DNA of 64,000 nucleotides from DTU019 sp050949825 (GTDB taxonomy: Bacteria > Bacillota > Syntrophomonadia > Syntrophomonadales > Syntrophomonadaceae), in the NCBI GenBank assembly GCA_050949825.1, contig JBMNGL010000018.1:109868-173867 (forward strand), in the 5' to 3' direction. Within the stretch, counting starts at the first letter, position 1. Every line of letters begins with the position of its first letter. A program made the position numbers and the translations under genes. Under the pieces are notes generated by a model. It searched no databases. It was not told where the DNA came from and was given only the letters and a program-made list of their open reading frames with translations. Positions 1-8,032 of the stretch are shown piece by piece.

Positions 1-939
1 GCTTAATGCCCATTCCTTTAGATGCTTCTTCAGCTTCTTGACCGACTGCGTAGTGATGAAAGCCCGCTCGCCCTGGTTGTTGAACTGCCGGTTGCTATTG
101 GAGGCGAGCCCGGCATCGGTGCAGACGATAAATTTGGAGCAGTTAAAGTCGGAAAGAATTTTCTCCTCCAGCGGCTTTAGCGTCAGCTGCTCGTTAGTAT
201 TGCCTTTGCTGATATATACGGCTAAGGGCACCCCGTCCCCATCCATGAAAAGCCCCATCTGGACGATGGGGTTGGGGCGGTGCTCTTTAGAGTAGCCGTA
301 TTGCTTGATGCCTGACTCCTGCTCAATTTCGAAGAAGTAATTAGTGCAGTCGTAGTACAGCACCTGCGTGTTTCTCTTAGATACACCCAGGCTGTTGGAG
401 TAAAGGGACGCTTGGATAGAGTCAGCCTCTTTGGCTATTATCTCCAACGCACGGTAGATTTGGTGGAGCTCAAACGAAGGCTGCTCCATGAACCTTGAGG
501 AAAGCTGGTATGTAGAAAGCTTAGAAGAAGGGTAGATGATCCTGCCGTAGATAAGCCTGGATAGGATGGAGTCCAGGTCGTAAGAGAACTTGTACTTCTT
601 AGCAATATCCCGGGACATTTTATCAAGCTTAAGCTCATGATATATCTTCTGCAGAAAAAGATAACCGCCATTGAAAGAATGTTGTTCACCCTTGGGGATA
701 AGCTTGTTTGGAGAGTAAGGCACCATAATTTTGCACTTATTCTCTTTTTCCTGTTTGTTAAGCTCCGCAATATACTCTTTGGCCCACTCATAAGGGTCTT
801 GCCCGCCCAATTTTTCCTTAAGTTCATCATATGTACCAAGCTTTTCAACTATCTTGGAAGAATGAACGCCATTGACATAGGTGGACTTTATGACATAAAG
901 CGAAGCAGCATTTTTTGACTTAGAAACTTTCAAGCGCAT
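1..939 (-). CDS. IS1634-like (IS4 superfamily) transposase, N-terminal part, cut by window edge
   Basis: This reading frame is open from ATG 939 to the window edge, about 313 codons, so the C-terminus lies outside. An AGGTGC/GGAGG-type ribosome site precedes the ATG. The product begins MRLKVSKSKNAASLYVIKS, a usual opening of IS1634-type transposases. It then shows a DDE-like acidic motif in YYDCTNYFFE (about residues 200-210), a second segment GLFMDGDGVPL and a third acidic motif in CTDAGLAS. Such enzymes cut and rejoin the ends of their own insertion sequence. No stop or frameshift is visible in the part shown, so the copy could be active, but the rest and the terminal repeats cannot be checked here. 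The family call is from recognition of the motif pattern; a related IS4-type group is the alternative. Confidence 0.7.
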   Translation of the reverse strand, partial: MRLKVSKSKNAASLYVIKSTYVNGVHSSKIVEKLGTYDELKEKLGGQDPYEWAKEYIAELNKQEKENKCKIMVPYSPNKLIPKGEQHSFNGGYLFLQKIYHELKLDKMSRDIAKKYKFSYDLDSILSRLIYGRIIYPSSKLSTYQLSSRFMEQPSFELHQIYRALEIIAKEADSIQASLYSNSLGVSKRNTQVLYYDCTNYFFEIEQESGIKQYGYSKEHRPNPIVQMGLFMDGDGVPLAVYISKGNTNEQLTLKPLEEKILSDFNCSKFIVCTDAGLASNSNRQFNNQGERAFITTQSVKKLKKHLKEWALS

Positions 940-1056
940 TAAAGCACCTCCCATCCCCTATATTATGACACATTACTCAAAAGTACTCAATATATAAATG
1001 GAAAAATTGACAAAAATATTAGCCCTTTCCGGGCTTCTCTAGGCTTTTTCTTCTAT

Positions 1057-1299
1057 TCAACTGTCAAAAACCCGTGAAATACTACCGAGATAGGTATGGC
1101 TGTGGGTAGTGATTTCCAAATCTGCGGAGGTCATGTTTCGGCTGATAATGCTGACCGACTTGAGCTCTTTGCGCTCTATTACCAGACGTTCTGTCTCCGA
1201 GCTGTCCTGAGGGGTCAAAATGATCTGCTCCCCTGCAATGGTCAAATAATAAGCTTGGGTTTTAAAAAACCCTACTTTCAACTTGATTTCAAAGGTCAC
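1057..1299 (-). CDS. Small hypothetical protein, about 80 aa
   Basis: A short, compositionally normal frame with alternating beta-like segments (VTFEIKLKVGFFKTQAYYLTI, then QIILTP and LEITTHSHTYLG). I read it as one small PH-like or beta-barrel domain, which is inference from pattern only. The frame can be extended to GTG 1308, but the AGAGGTG ribosome site overlaps that codon, so GTG 1299 with 6-nt spacing is preferred. It diverges from the regulator gene to its right, leaving about 155 nt for two promoters. No membrane segment or signal peptide is seen. No function assigned. Confidence 0.5.
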   Translation of the reverse strand: MTFEIKLKVGFFKTQAYYLTIAGEQIILTPQDSSETERLVIERKELKSVSIISRNMTSADLEITTHSHTYLGSISRVFDS

Positions 1300-1454
1300 A
1301 ATGTTCACCTCTGCTTAAATTTTAGCAATTACATTTGTTAATGTGATCAAACAGGACAAATTGGCAATGCCAAATTATTGGCACGATTTGTGCCTAAGGG
1401 GATGGAAAATTTGTAGAATGGTATTATAATATGTTTTATAAGGAGGGGCGGATT

Positions 1455-2984
1455 TTGACATTTGATGAAAAACTAGATTTACTCATGAATATTACCAGAA
1501 CCTCCAACAGCCTGCTAGCCCGCAATATTGCCCTGGATGCTTCCTTTATAAGCCGTTTGCGCCGGGGAGTCCGTGCCCCGGTGGAGAGTGCCGGATACAT
1601 CCCGGCCATGGCCAGGTATTTTTCCCGTATATGCAATTCTGATTATCAAAAAGCTGCCCTGTTTGAAGCCATTAAAAACAGTTCCCCCATCAAACCTCAT
1701 GAAGCAGACACAATGGAACACCTGCTCCTAAAATGGCTGCAGGAAAAAAAGCCTGATAATCCAAGTTCGATTGATAATTTTCTCATGGAAGTGGGACACT
1801 TTCAATTTAAAAGGAATGCTCCTGCTGTGGAGGAGTCGGCAGCTATCATTGATCCCGGTCCCCTAAAGGATGTGGAAATGTTTTATGGCGTGGAAGGGAA
1901 GCGTATGGCCGCTTTGTATTTTCTTACGCTGGTGTTTCAGAACAAAACTCCACAAACCCTGTTACTATATAGTAACGAGGATCTAAGCTGGCTGTCAGAT
2001 GATCCAGAATATTTTGCCCGCTGGTCAGCCCTTATGTTTCAGGTATTAAAAAATGGCAACCGAATCAAAATTATTCATACCATTAACCGTGATTTTGATG
2101 AAATGTTGACCGGTATTAAAGGCTGGGTGCCAATTTACATGACTGGGTCCATAGAACCTTATTATTGCCCGAAAACCCGCGATGGTATTTTCCGGCGCAC
2201 CTTATTTATTGCTCCTCAAACAGCCGCCGTATCATCTTCCTCGGTACGGGATGAGATCAAAAATACCGCCAACATACTTTTTACCCGCCAGGAAGCGATT
2301 CAGGCCCTGCAGAGCGAGTATCATGATTATTTGACTCTCTGCCGGCCTCTGATGCGTATATTCAACCCTTTCAACCCGGGAAATTATTTAGAAACCTTAG
2401 CCGAATTTGAAGCGGAAAAAGGCGATACCATTTTAAAAACAAATTCTCTCAGCAATATAACCATGCCGGCTCAGCTTATCTCGCTCCTGATAGAGCATCT
2501 TCCCAATACATCTGCCGAACCGCTGCTGGCCTATCAACAAGAAAAAACCAGCCGCTTTCTCGCTCTGCTGAAAGATCACTGCTTTACAGAAATAATTACC
2601 TTGCCGGAGCTTGAAACCATCTTGCAAGGCAGGGTGGTCATGGGTTTCTCTGACATGCCCAATGGAGTGCCGGTGTATTACACGCCCCAGGAATATAAAG
2701 AGCATCTGGAAAATGTGATTAAATTGCTGAAAAATCATAAAAATTATCATGTTCATTTAACCAGTGACAATCATCTGGACGGCAGCATGGTCTATGTAAA
2801 AGAAGGCGTAGGGGTTTTGTTGGGCAAGACTACTTCACCCTCGGTTATTTTTGCCATCAATGAAAGCAACATGACCGCTGCCTTCTGGGAGTACATGAAT
2901 ATCCATCTGCTGAAAGTTGCAGATGATAAATCTGACCGACAAGCAACCATCGCCCGTCTGGAAAGCATCGCGGCCCAACTTTAA
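1455..2984 (+). CDS. HTH (XRE/lambda-repressor-like) protein of unknown role, 509 aa
   Basis: The N-terminal ~60 residues (LDLLMNITRTSNSLLARNIA, then DASFISRLRRGVRAP) look like a lambda-repressor-type helix-turn-helix. The remaining ~440 residues match no family I recognise. They contain a soluble alpha/beta segment (QTLLLYSNEDLSWLSDDPEY; IKIIHTINRDFDEML) that could be a sensor or PLD-like fold, but I cannot prove it. An upstream ATG at 1431 is in frame. The better start is TTG 1455, because AGGAGG at 1441-1446 sits 8 nt before it and would otherwise lie inside the coding region. The gene stands alone. Likely a cytosolic transcription regulator with a large effector domain; the target is unknown. 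Confidence 0.7.
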   Translation: MTFDEKLDLLMNITRTSNSLLARNIALDASFISRLRRGVRAPVESAGYIPAMARYFSRICNSDYQKAALFEAIKNSSPIKPHEADTMEHLLLKWLQEKKPDNPSSIDNFLMEVGHFQFKRNAPAVEESAAIIDPGPLKDVEMFYGVEGKRMAALYFLTLVFQNKTPQTLLLYSNEDLSWLSDDPEYFARWSALMFQVLKNGNRIKIIHTINRDFDEMLTGIKGWVPIYMTGSIEPYYCPKTRDGIFRRTLFIAPQTAAVSSSSVRDEIKNTANILFTRQEAIQALQSEYHDYLTLCRPLMRIFNPFNPGNYLETLAEFEAEKGDTILKTNSLSNITMPAQLISLLIEHLPNTSAEPLLAYQQEKTSRFLALLKDHCFTEIITLPELETILQGRVVMGFSDMPNGVPVYYTPQEYKEHLENVIKLLKNHKNYHVHLTSDNHLDGSMVYVKEGVGVLLGKTTSPSVIFAINESNMTAAFWEYMNIHLLKVADDKSDRQATIARLESIAAQL

Positions 2985-2994
2985 TACCAAGGGC

Positions 2995-3034
2995 CAACAG
3001 AGGGCCAACAGAGGGACGTTCTTTTTGTTGGCTT
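2995..3034. repeat. Copy of an intergenic repeat (AACAGAGGGACGT type)
   Basis: The stretch reads GCCAACAGAGGGCCAACAGA followed by GGGACGTTCTTTTTGTTGGC. The GCCAAC/GTTGGC ends can pair. Related sequences occur at 4729-4757 and 5050-5092, so this is a short dispersed element rather than a unique terminator. It may still end transcription of the HTH gene. Confidence 0.5.
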
Positions 3035-3121
3035 TCTAGGCATTAAAAATAATATCAACACTAATCCCGGTAACTCGGGGTTTGTCAAAACTTTTGTGTA
3101 AATAGAATTCCAATACATGGG

Positions 3122-3288
3122 TATAATACTATTAATCTTGCCTGCCAGGAGGATAGGGCAATGCTGGAGAGCAACCCGAGCGCCTGACAGGATTCGACCG
3201 AGAGGTGTAGGGGGTACAGCGTTTGTGCCCCCAAATTATTTATAACTGTTAATCCGCAAAATCATGGCTCCCGAGGGGGGCCTTTTTT
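3122..3288 (+). ncRNA. Candidate small structured RNA between a TATAAT box and an intrinsic terminator
   Basis: A TATAAT hexamer lies at 3122-3127. About 135 nt later a terminator hairpin (GGCTCCC, loop GAG, GGGGGCC) followed by six T residues lies at 3266-3288. Between them are self-complementary segments: CCTGCCAGG near 3141 with CCTGACAGG near 3183, an inner TGCT/AGCA hairpin with GGAG loop near 3162-3173, and a 9-bp hairpin with GGGGG/CCCCC ends at 3210-3232. No open frame of note is present. I do not recognise the class. It does not match the SRP, tmRNA, RNase P or riboswitch cores I know. The -35 region is weak. Confidence 0.4.
3266..3288 (+). terminator. Intrinsic terminator of the candidate RNA
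   Basis: Seven-pair stem GGCTCCC/GGGGGCC with one T-G pair, loop GAG, then TTTTTT. Confidence 0.7.
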
Positions 3289-3471
3289 CTCGAATTAAAC
3301 AATTTGCCACTATAATGAATGCCCAGGTAAAGTGCAAATAATTATCGTTTTGTTTTAGTATTGAAAATACTATAGAATCTGTTGTGGGATGTGGTAATCT
3401 TGCAGCAGATCTATCTAACACTGGCTTAAGCGCTTAGGCCTCCTTAAATTATCAATACTTGGGGAGGTTAT

Positions 3472-4377
3472 TTGCTGATGCTTGATAATGAAAAAAGGGA
3501 ACAAATTGCACTTAAGAGGTTTTCGCTGATCAGCCCGGTCCTTAACGGACAAGTAACTAATCAAAAAGAATACTTTATCGAAGTCACAGGTAAGGCCATC
3601 AATATGCCCCATTATGGAATGCGCATGTATTCTCCCAAAACCATAGCCGGCTGGCTTAATGGTTACCGACGTGGCGGTATTGATGCTCTTAAACCGGGTT
3701 GCCGCTCGGATCGGGGTAAATCCCGTAAAATCAACGATGAGCTAGTGGAAATTATCAGGGAAAAGCGCTTGCAAGAACCTAGAATTAACAGCAGTATGCT
3801 TTATGACTCTCTGGTTAAAGATGGGATGATATTACCACAGGATATATCTATTGCTACCTTCTACCGCTTCCTGGCGGCCAATCCGGATTTAACCGCTGTC
3901 AAAGAACCGGGTGAAGAGAAAGAAATGAAGAGATTTGCTCATCAATACATCAATGAACTTTGGCAAAGCGATGCGTTGTACGGGGTTTACCTTAAGGTAG
4001 GTAAGAGCAAAAAGCAGACATACTTAATAGCGTTTATCGATGACGCGAGCAGGTATATTACCTATAGCCAGTGGTCCTTTAGCCAAAATTTCTCCGCGCT
4101 TAGAGCAGTGTTTAAAGAAGCGATTTTAAGAAAAGGTATTCCTTCAATGGTCTATAAACCCATCCTTCTTTATCATGAGGGGAAAAGGATGGGAGAAGCA
4201 AGGCAGGTTAACTTTCACGAAAATGCCCATGCGAAAAGAAAAGGCCCCGGCAGGCCCATAAAAGTTAAATCCGCAGATTTAATAGATGCCGGTAACGGGG
4301 TGGAAAAGGCTCCTGCTGATAGCTACAATCATATATCGTTTTTTAGTATTTCCATAAGCAACCCCCCGGAGGTCTGA
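3472..4377 (+). pseudogene. TniA/IS481-like transposase with internal deletion
   Basis: Residues 1-220 follow the same plan as the intact transposase read from 51797. There is an N-terminal HTH region, then the first catalytic Asp in LWQSDALYGVYL and FIDDASRYI, ending at the GIPSMVY strand. In intact relatives this strand runs straight into the second Asp (YFDNG) and then the catalytic Glu. Here it jumps instead to a C-terminal tail (LLYHEGKRMGEARQVNFHEN) typical of the far end of such proteins. The second Asp and the Glu are therefore missing and the enzyme cannot be active. The join is in frame, so the 301-codon frame stays open. This is a decayed insertion sequence; a ribosome site GGGGAGG precedes it. 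Confidence 0.7.
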
Positions 4378-4450
4378 GGATCATAAAGGATATCTTCCAT
4401 CCCCGGAGTCAACCGCCCCTTAATAATAACGTTATCTTTAACCAGTCCGG

Positions 4451-4612
4451 TTAACGAAAGCCACTTTTTTTCCCTTCATGCAAATATACCAACTTCGGCT
4501 CTGCATGTCGCCCATCCTGAAGCGCTACGTGGTCTTCATCAGCTTCTAACTGTACCTCGTCAGTAAATTTACCACTGATTGTTGCTGCGATGTCTTGTAT
4601 AATAGGTGCCAT
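4451..4612 (-). pseudogene. ISLre2/UPF0236-type transposase remnant
   Basis: A 53-codon frame begins at ATG 4612 behind an AAGGAG site. It reads MAPIIQDIAATISGKFTDEV, then EADEDHVALQDGR and KLVYLHEGKKSGF before a stop. The EADEDHVALQ...KLVYVHEG core is what I associate with ISLre2-family (UPF0236) transposases, which are normally 400-550 aa. The N-terminal residues look genuine and the jump into the core suggests a large internal deletion, with the C-terminal half also lost. Not functional. No terminal repeats could be identified. Confidence 0.5.
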
Positions 4613-4754
4613 AAGACTATCTCCTTTCTTTGATAGGTGGTCTTTAGTTGCAACTACTATTTTATCAAAGGGGAGATTCTCTTTTTATTTTCCCAAGGTA
4701 ATTTTACGCTAACCAACAAAATTGACTAAACAGAGAGAACTTCTCTCTGTTTGG

Positions 4755-4783
4755 TTGACTCTTGAATCTTAACAACATATAAT
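4755..4783 (+). promoter_or_regulatory. Near-consensus sigma-70/A promoter upstream of the tRNA region
   Basis: TTGACT at 4755-4760 and TATAAT at 4778-4783 are separated by exactly 17 nt. A second copy of the short intergenic repeat (AACAGAGAGAACTTCTCTCT) overlaps its upstream edge. Transcription would start near 4790. Confidence 0.75.
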
Positions 4784-4789
4784 GAGTCT

Positions 4790-4945
4790 TGCTGGGGTGA
4801 GGGCAGAACCCCGATTGATGATCAGTTCATTAGGATTTCCAATCTTGCTGCATGGAATTGGCGGGATATCCAGGCGCCAAGGGGGGCCATCTGAATTGGG
4901 ACCACCTTGAAAGGGTCGAATTCATCTCCCCTGGCTATTTTACGA
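4790..4945 (+). ncRNA. Candidate untranslated RNA (6S-like architecture?) before tRNA-fMet
   Basis: About 155 nt lie between the strong promoter and the tRNA, with no open frame. The ends can pair (GCTGGGGTGA near 4801 with TCATCTCCCC near 4922), and an inner hairpin TTGGCG/CGCCAA surrounds GGATATCCAGG near 4857-4880. A long rod closed by its ends with an inner hairpin is the general plan of 6S RNA, but I cannot confirm conserved 6S bases. It may simply be a long tRNA leader. Function unproven. Confidence 0.3.
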
Positions 4946-5021
<76 letters not shown>

Positions 5022-5049
5022 TTTACCTGTGAATCCAACCATACCGAAT

Positions 5050-5092
5050 AGAGGGACGTTTTTTTGTTTGCTAAATAAAAAAACGTCCCTCT
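5050..5092. repeat. Inverted repeat (GAGGGACGT type), possible bidirectional terminator
   Basis: AGAGGGACGTTTTTTT pairs perfectly with AAAAAAACGTCCCTCT across an 11-nt loop. The same motif family is found at 2995-3034 and 4729-4757, pointing to a dispersed intergenic element. It may terminate the tRNA transcript. Confidence 0.6.
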
Positions 5093-5143
5093 GTTTGGTA
5101 TTGGCAAGCAATTTTCTCTATGTTAGTATGGTACTGATACCAG

Positions 5144-5171
5144 GTAAACTATAATAGTGATAATAGTTTAC
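5144..5171. promoter_or_regulatory. Probable TetR-family operator upstream of the efflux operon
   Basis: Arms GTAAACTAT (5144-5152) and ATAGTTTAC (5163-5171) form a perfect 9-bp inverted repeat with a 10-nt spacer, 29 nt before the first gene of the operon. The last gene of the same operon encodes a TetR-type regulator, so autorepression through this site is the simplest reading. Binding is inferred, not shown. Confidence 0.6.
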
Positions 5172-5199
5172 TTGCACGGTTTAAGCGGGGGTGTTGGGG

Positions 5200-6187
5200 A
5201 TGAATCGGAAAAAGGCATGGGGCCTTGCGCTGTTACTTATTCTGCTGGGAACAGCTTCATTTTTTTATTACCACTACTATTACCAGAACAGTGATAAACT
5301 GCTGCAGGCCTGCGGAACTATTGAGGCAACAACGGTTGAAATAAGCGCCCGCTTAAACGGAACTATTGAAAGCCTGCCGGTTGAGTCAGGGCGAGCAGGT
5401 GCAAGCAGGACATCTGCTGGCAGTTTTGTCGCGCAATGATCTGCTGGTGCAGCGGGAAAGGGATGCCCTGGGGGTAGCGGTAGCCGAGGCTCGCTACAAT
5501 GACCTGCTAGCGGGGTTTCGAGTCGAGGAAATTGAAGAAGCCGCCGCCAATCTCAGTCTGGCCCGGGCTAATTTGGAACAGGCCCATGTTGACCTGAACC
5601 GGGTCCAGCAATTGTTTGATGAAGGGGTAGTTTCCCAGGAAAAGCTGGAGGCAGCTCAGTTAAACAAGGCCACCCGCGAAAAGCAGGCAGAGTCAGCCCA
5701 AGCCCGGCTTAAGCTGCTTGAATCAGGCAATCGTCCCGAGGTAGTCTCCGCTGCGGCAGCAGAGTTAAAGCGAAGCAAAGCTGTTCTTAAAACCACGGAA
5801 GTTATGCTGGAGGATCTGAAGCTAATGTCCCCGCTTAATGGCACCGTCACCAGCAAGAATTATGAAGTCGGAGAATATGTACCTGTGGGGGCTGCCTTGC
5901 TCAGCATAAGCGACTTAAACCACCTCTGGATCAATGTCTATATCCCTGCCGATGATCTGCCCCGGGTCAAGCTAAACCAGCCGGTAAAGATTACTGTAAG
6001 CGGTAGTGATCAGGTTTTTAGCGGCACTGTTTCATATATCGCTTCGCGGGGAGAGTTTACTCCCAAAACCATACAGACCAAAAAAGAACGGGCCAATGTG
6101 GTTTTTGCCGTTAAAGTAATGGTAAATGATCAGGAGCAGATCCTTAAACCGGGTATGCCCGCTGATGTTACCTTTACCGGGAGTTGA
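5200..6187 (+). pseudogene. HlyD/YbhG-family membrane fusion protein, frameshifted
   Basis: The periplasmic adaptor of an ABC-2 exporter. The first frame (ATG 5200, GGGGGTG site upstream) gives an N-terminal membrane anchor (LALLLILLGTASFFYYHYY) and the first biotinyl-lipoyl half (GTIEATTVEISARLNGTIES). Near 5375-5395 the homology passes to the next frame, continuing as QGEQVQAGHLLAVL. The long coiled-coil hairpin (about residues 90-200) and the barrel domain (LMSPLNGTVTSKNYEVGEYV) follow to 6187. Joined, the product would be about 328 aa, normal for the family. A single base indel, real or a sequencing error, accounts for the break. It overlaps the start of the next gene, so it is the first member of a five-gene operon. 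Confidence 0.8.
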
Positions 6188-6192
6188 ACACG

Positions 6193-7110
6193 GTGATTGA
6201 GGTTAAAGACCTTACCAAAACCTTTGCCAACAAGGCTGCTGTTGATCGAGTAAGCTTTTCTGTCAAGGGGCAAAGCATATTCGGGCTGATTGGTCCCGAT
6301 GGCGCCGGCAAGACTACCCTGTTCAGGATAATCTGCGGCCTGCTTCGAGCTGATAGCGGGCAGGTGCTGCTGAACGGGGGGGATGCTAACCGACTGCGCA
6401 AGGAGCAAATGGGATATATGCCCCAACGCTTCAGCCTCTACGGCGACCTTACCGTTATGGAGAACATTAACTTCTTCGGTTCATTATATTCGCTGGATAG
6501 CAACCTGATCGTGCAACGTGCCGATGAAATCCTGAATATCACCGGGCTCATTCCCTTCAAAAACAGATTTGCCCACCAGCTCTCCGGAGGCATGAAACAG
6601 AAGCTGTCCTTAAGCTGTGCCCTGCTCACCCGCCCGCAGATTCTTATCCTGGATGAGCCCACTTACGGGGTAGATCCGGCTTCGCGCCAGGAGTTTTGGA
6701 AGATTCTTTATCAGCTTAACCATGAAGGTATGACCGTGTTGCTGTCCACTCCCTATATGGACGAGGCCGAGCTGTGCCATCAGCTGGCCTTCATCAACCA
6801 GGGGCGCCTGCTGGCAGTGGATTCGCCGGATAACCTGAAGAAGAGGCTTGAGCACCAGGTGCTGGAGGTTAGAAGCAAGATCAAAGACCCCTATCTTTTT
6901 AACGGCCTGCCCGGAGTGCTTTACAGCTCTTTCTATGGCTACAAGCATCGTCTTATTGTGGAAGACTTGGAATCAAGCCGCATGGTGATAACCCAGAAGT
7001 TTGAGCCGCAGAGTGGCGCAAGCTTCTCCCTCATGGAGGTGGAAGCTTCCATGGAAGACCTTTTTGTTTACCTGACCGAAACCGCTTTGGGGAAACAGGG
7101 AGCATCGTGA
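6193..7110 (+). CDS. ABC transporter ATP-binding protein (YbhF N-half type)
   Basis: A cytosolic ATPase driving the ABC-2 exporter of this operon. Walker A is GPDGAGKTT (about residue 35), with D in place of the usual N, as in YbhF proteins. The signature is LSGGMKQKLSL and Walker B is ILILDEPTYGVDPASR, followed by the switch region STPYMDEAE. The C-terminal ~90 residues are the variable domain. GTG 6193 is chosen because GGGAG lies 9 nt upstream; an in-frame TTG at 6184 is the alternative. It overlaps or abuts the fusion-protein gene and is followed 1 nt later by a second ATPase gene. In E. coli the two halves are fused in one YbhF chain, so here they are likely to act as a heterodimer. Confidence 0.88.
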   Translation: MIEVKDLTKTFANKAAVDRVSFSVKGQSIFGLIGPDGAGKTTLFRIICGLLRADSGQVLLNGGDANRLRKEQMGYMPQRFSLYGDLTVMENINFFGSLYSLDSNLIVQRADEILNITGLIPFKNRFAHQLSGGMKQKLSLSCALLTRPQILILDEPTYGVDPASRQEFWKILYQLNHEGMTVLLSTPYMDEAELCHQLAFINQGRLLAVDSPDNLKKRLEHQVLEVRSKIKDPYLFNGLPGVLYSSFYGYKHRLIVEDLESSRMVITQKFEPQSGASFSLMEVEASMEDLFVYLTETALGKQGAS

Positions 7111-7111
7111 T

Positions 7112-8032
7112 ATGGCTGATGTGGTCAAAACCTTTAATCTCAGCAGAAAATTCGGCAGCTTTATGGCCGTAGACAATATCAATCTTACCATTAGCAGAGG
7201 AGAAGTCTGTGGTTTTCTGGGTCCCAATGGAGCGGGAAAATCAACCGCCATACGCATGCTCTGTGGGATTCTTAAACCAAGCGCCGGCAAGGCCGAAGTC
7301 CTGGGATTTGATGTGGAACAAGAGAGTGAGAAAATCAAACCCCTGATCGGCTACATGTCCCAGAAATTCAGCCTCTATAATGATTTGACCGTAAGGGAAA
7401 ACCTGGACTTCTATGCCGGTATATACAGCATTCCGCTGCGGGAGAGAAAAAAGCGCATTGAGGAAATGATTGCACTGGCGGATATGGAAGGTGAAGAAAG
7501 CGCCCTGGTGGCCTCCTTAAGCCCGGGAGTGAAGCAGCGCCTGGCGCTGGGTTGTGCCATTATGGCCCGCCCGGCTTTGATATTTCTGGATGAACCTACC
7601 AGTGGGGTAAGCCCCACCGCACGGCGGCAGTTTTTTAACATTATCCAGGAACTGGCGGCCGGTGGAGCAACCATTATTGTCTCCACCCATTTTATGGACG
7701 AGGCGGAGCGCTGTGACAAAATCGCTTTTTTCCATCAGGGACGCTTACTGGCCCTGGATAGTCCGGATCAGCTAAAAAATAGTCTCAACGGGTGCCTAAT
7801 AAATTTGGATTTACCGAACCCCATTGAACAGATCCCGGCTTTGAACGCTCTTCCTTTTGTCAGGGAATGCAGCTTTCATGGACTTTCCCTGCGTCTTTTG
7901 GTAGACAGCACTGATTGCCTGGAAGATTTGCACCAGATTACCGGGGTCAAACCTGTTAAGATCAGCCCCGCTCTGGAGGATGTTTTTATCAACCTTCTGC
8001 ATCAACAGAAGCAGGAAAGGCAGGAGTCGTAA
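7112..8032 (+). CDS. ABC transporter ATP-binding protein (YbhF C-half type)
   Basis: The second ATPase of the exporter. Walker A GPNGAGKST, Q-loop GYMSQKFSLY, and Walker B LIFLDEPTSGVSPTARR are visible, with the switch His in STHFMDEAE. The signature is LSPGVKQRLAL rather than LSGGQ, and the D-loop reads SGVSP where SGVDP is usual. These changes suggest one catalytic site of the heterodimer may be degenerate. The last ~80 residues form the accessory domain ending HQQKQERQES. The stop overlaps the ATG of the permease gene, indicating translational coupling. Confidence 0.9.
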   Translation: MADVVKTFNLSRKFGSFMAVDNINLTISRGEVCGFLGPNGAGKSTAIRMLCGILKPSAGKAEVLGFDVEQESEKIKPLIGYMSQKFSLYNDLTVRENLDFYAGIYSIPLRERKKRIEEMIALADMEGEESALVASLSPGVKQRLALGCAIMARPALIFLDEPTSGVSPTARRQFFNIIQELAAGGATIIVSTHFMDEAERCDKIAFFHQGRLLALDSPDQLKNSLNGCLINLDLPNPIEQIPALNALPFVRECSFHGLSLRLLVDSTDCLEDLHQITGVKPVKISPALEDVFINLLHQQKQERQES

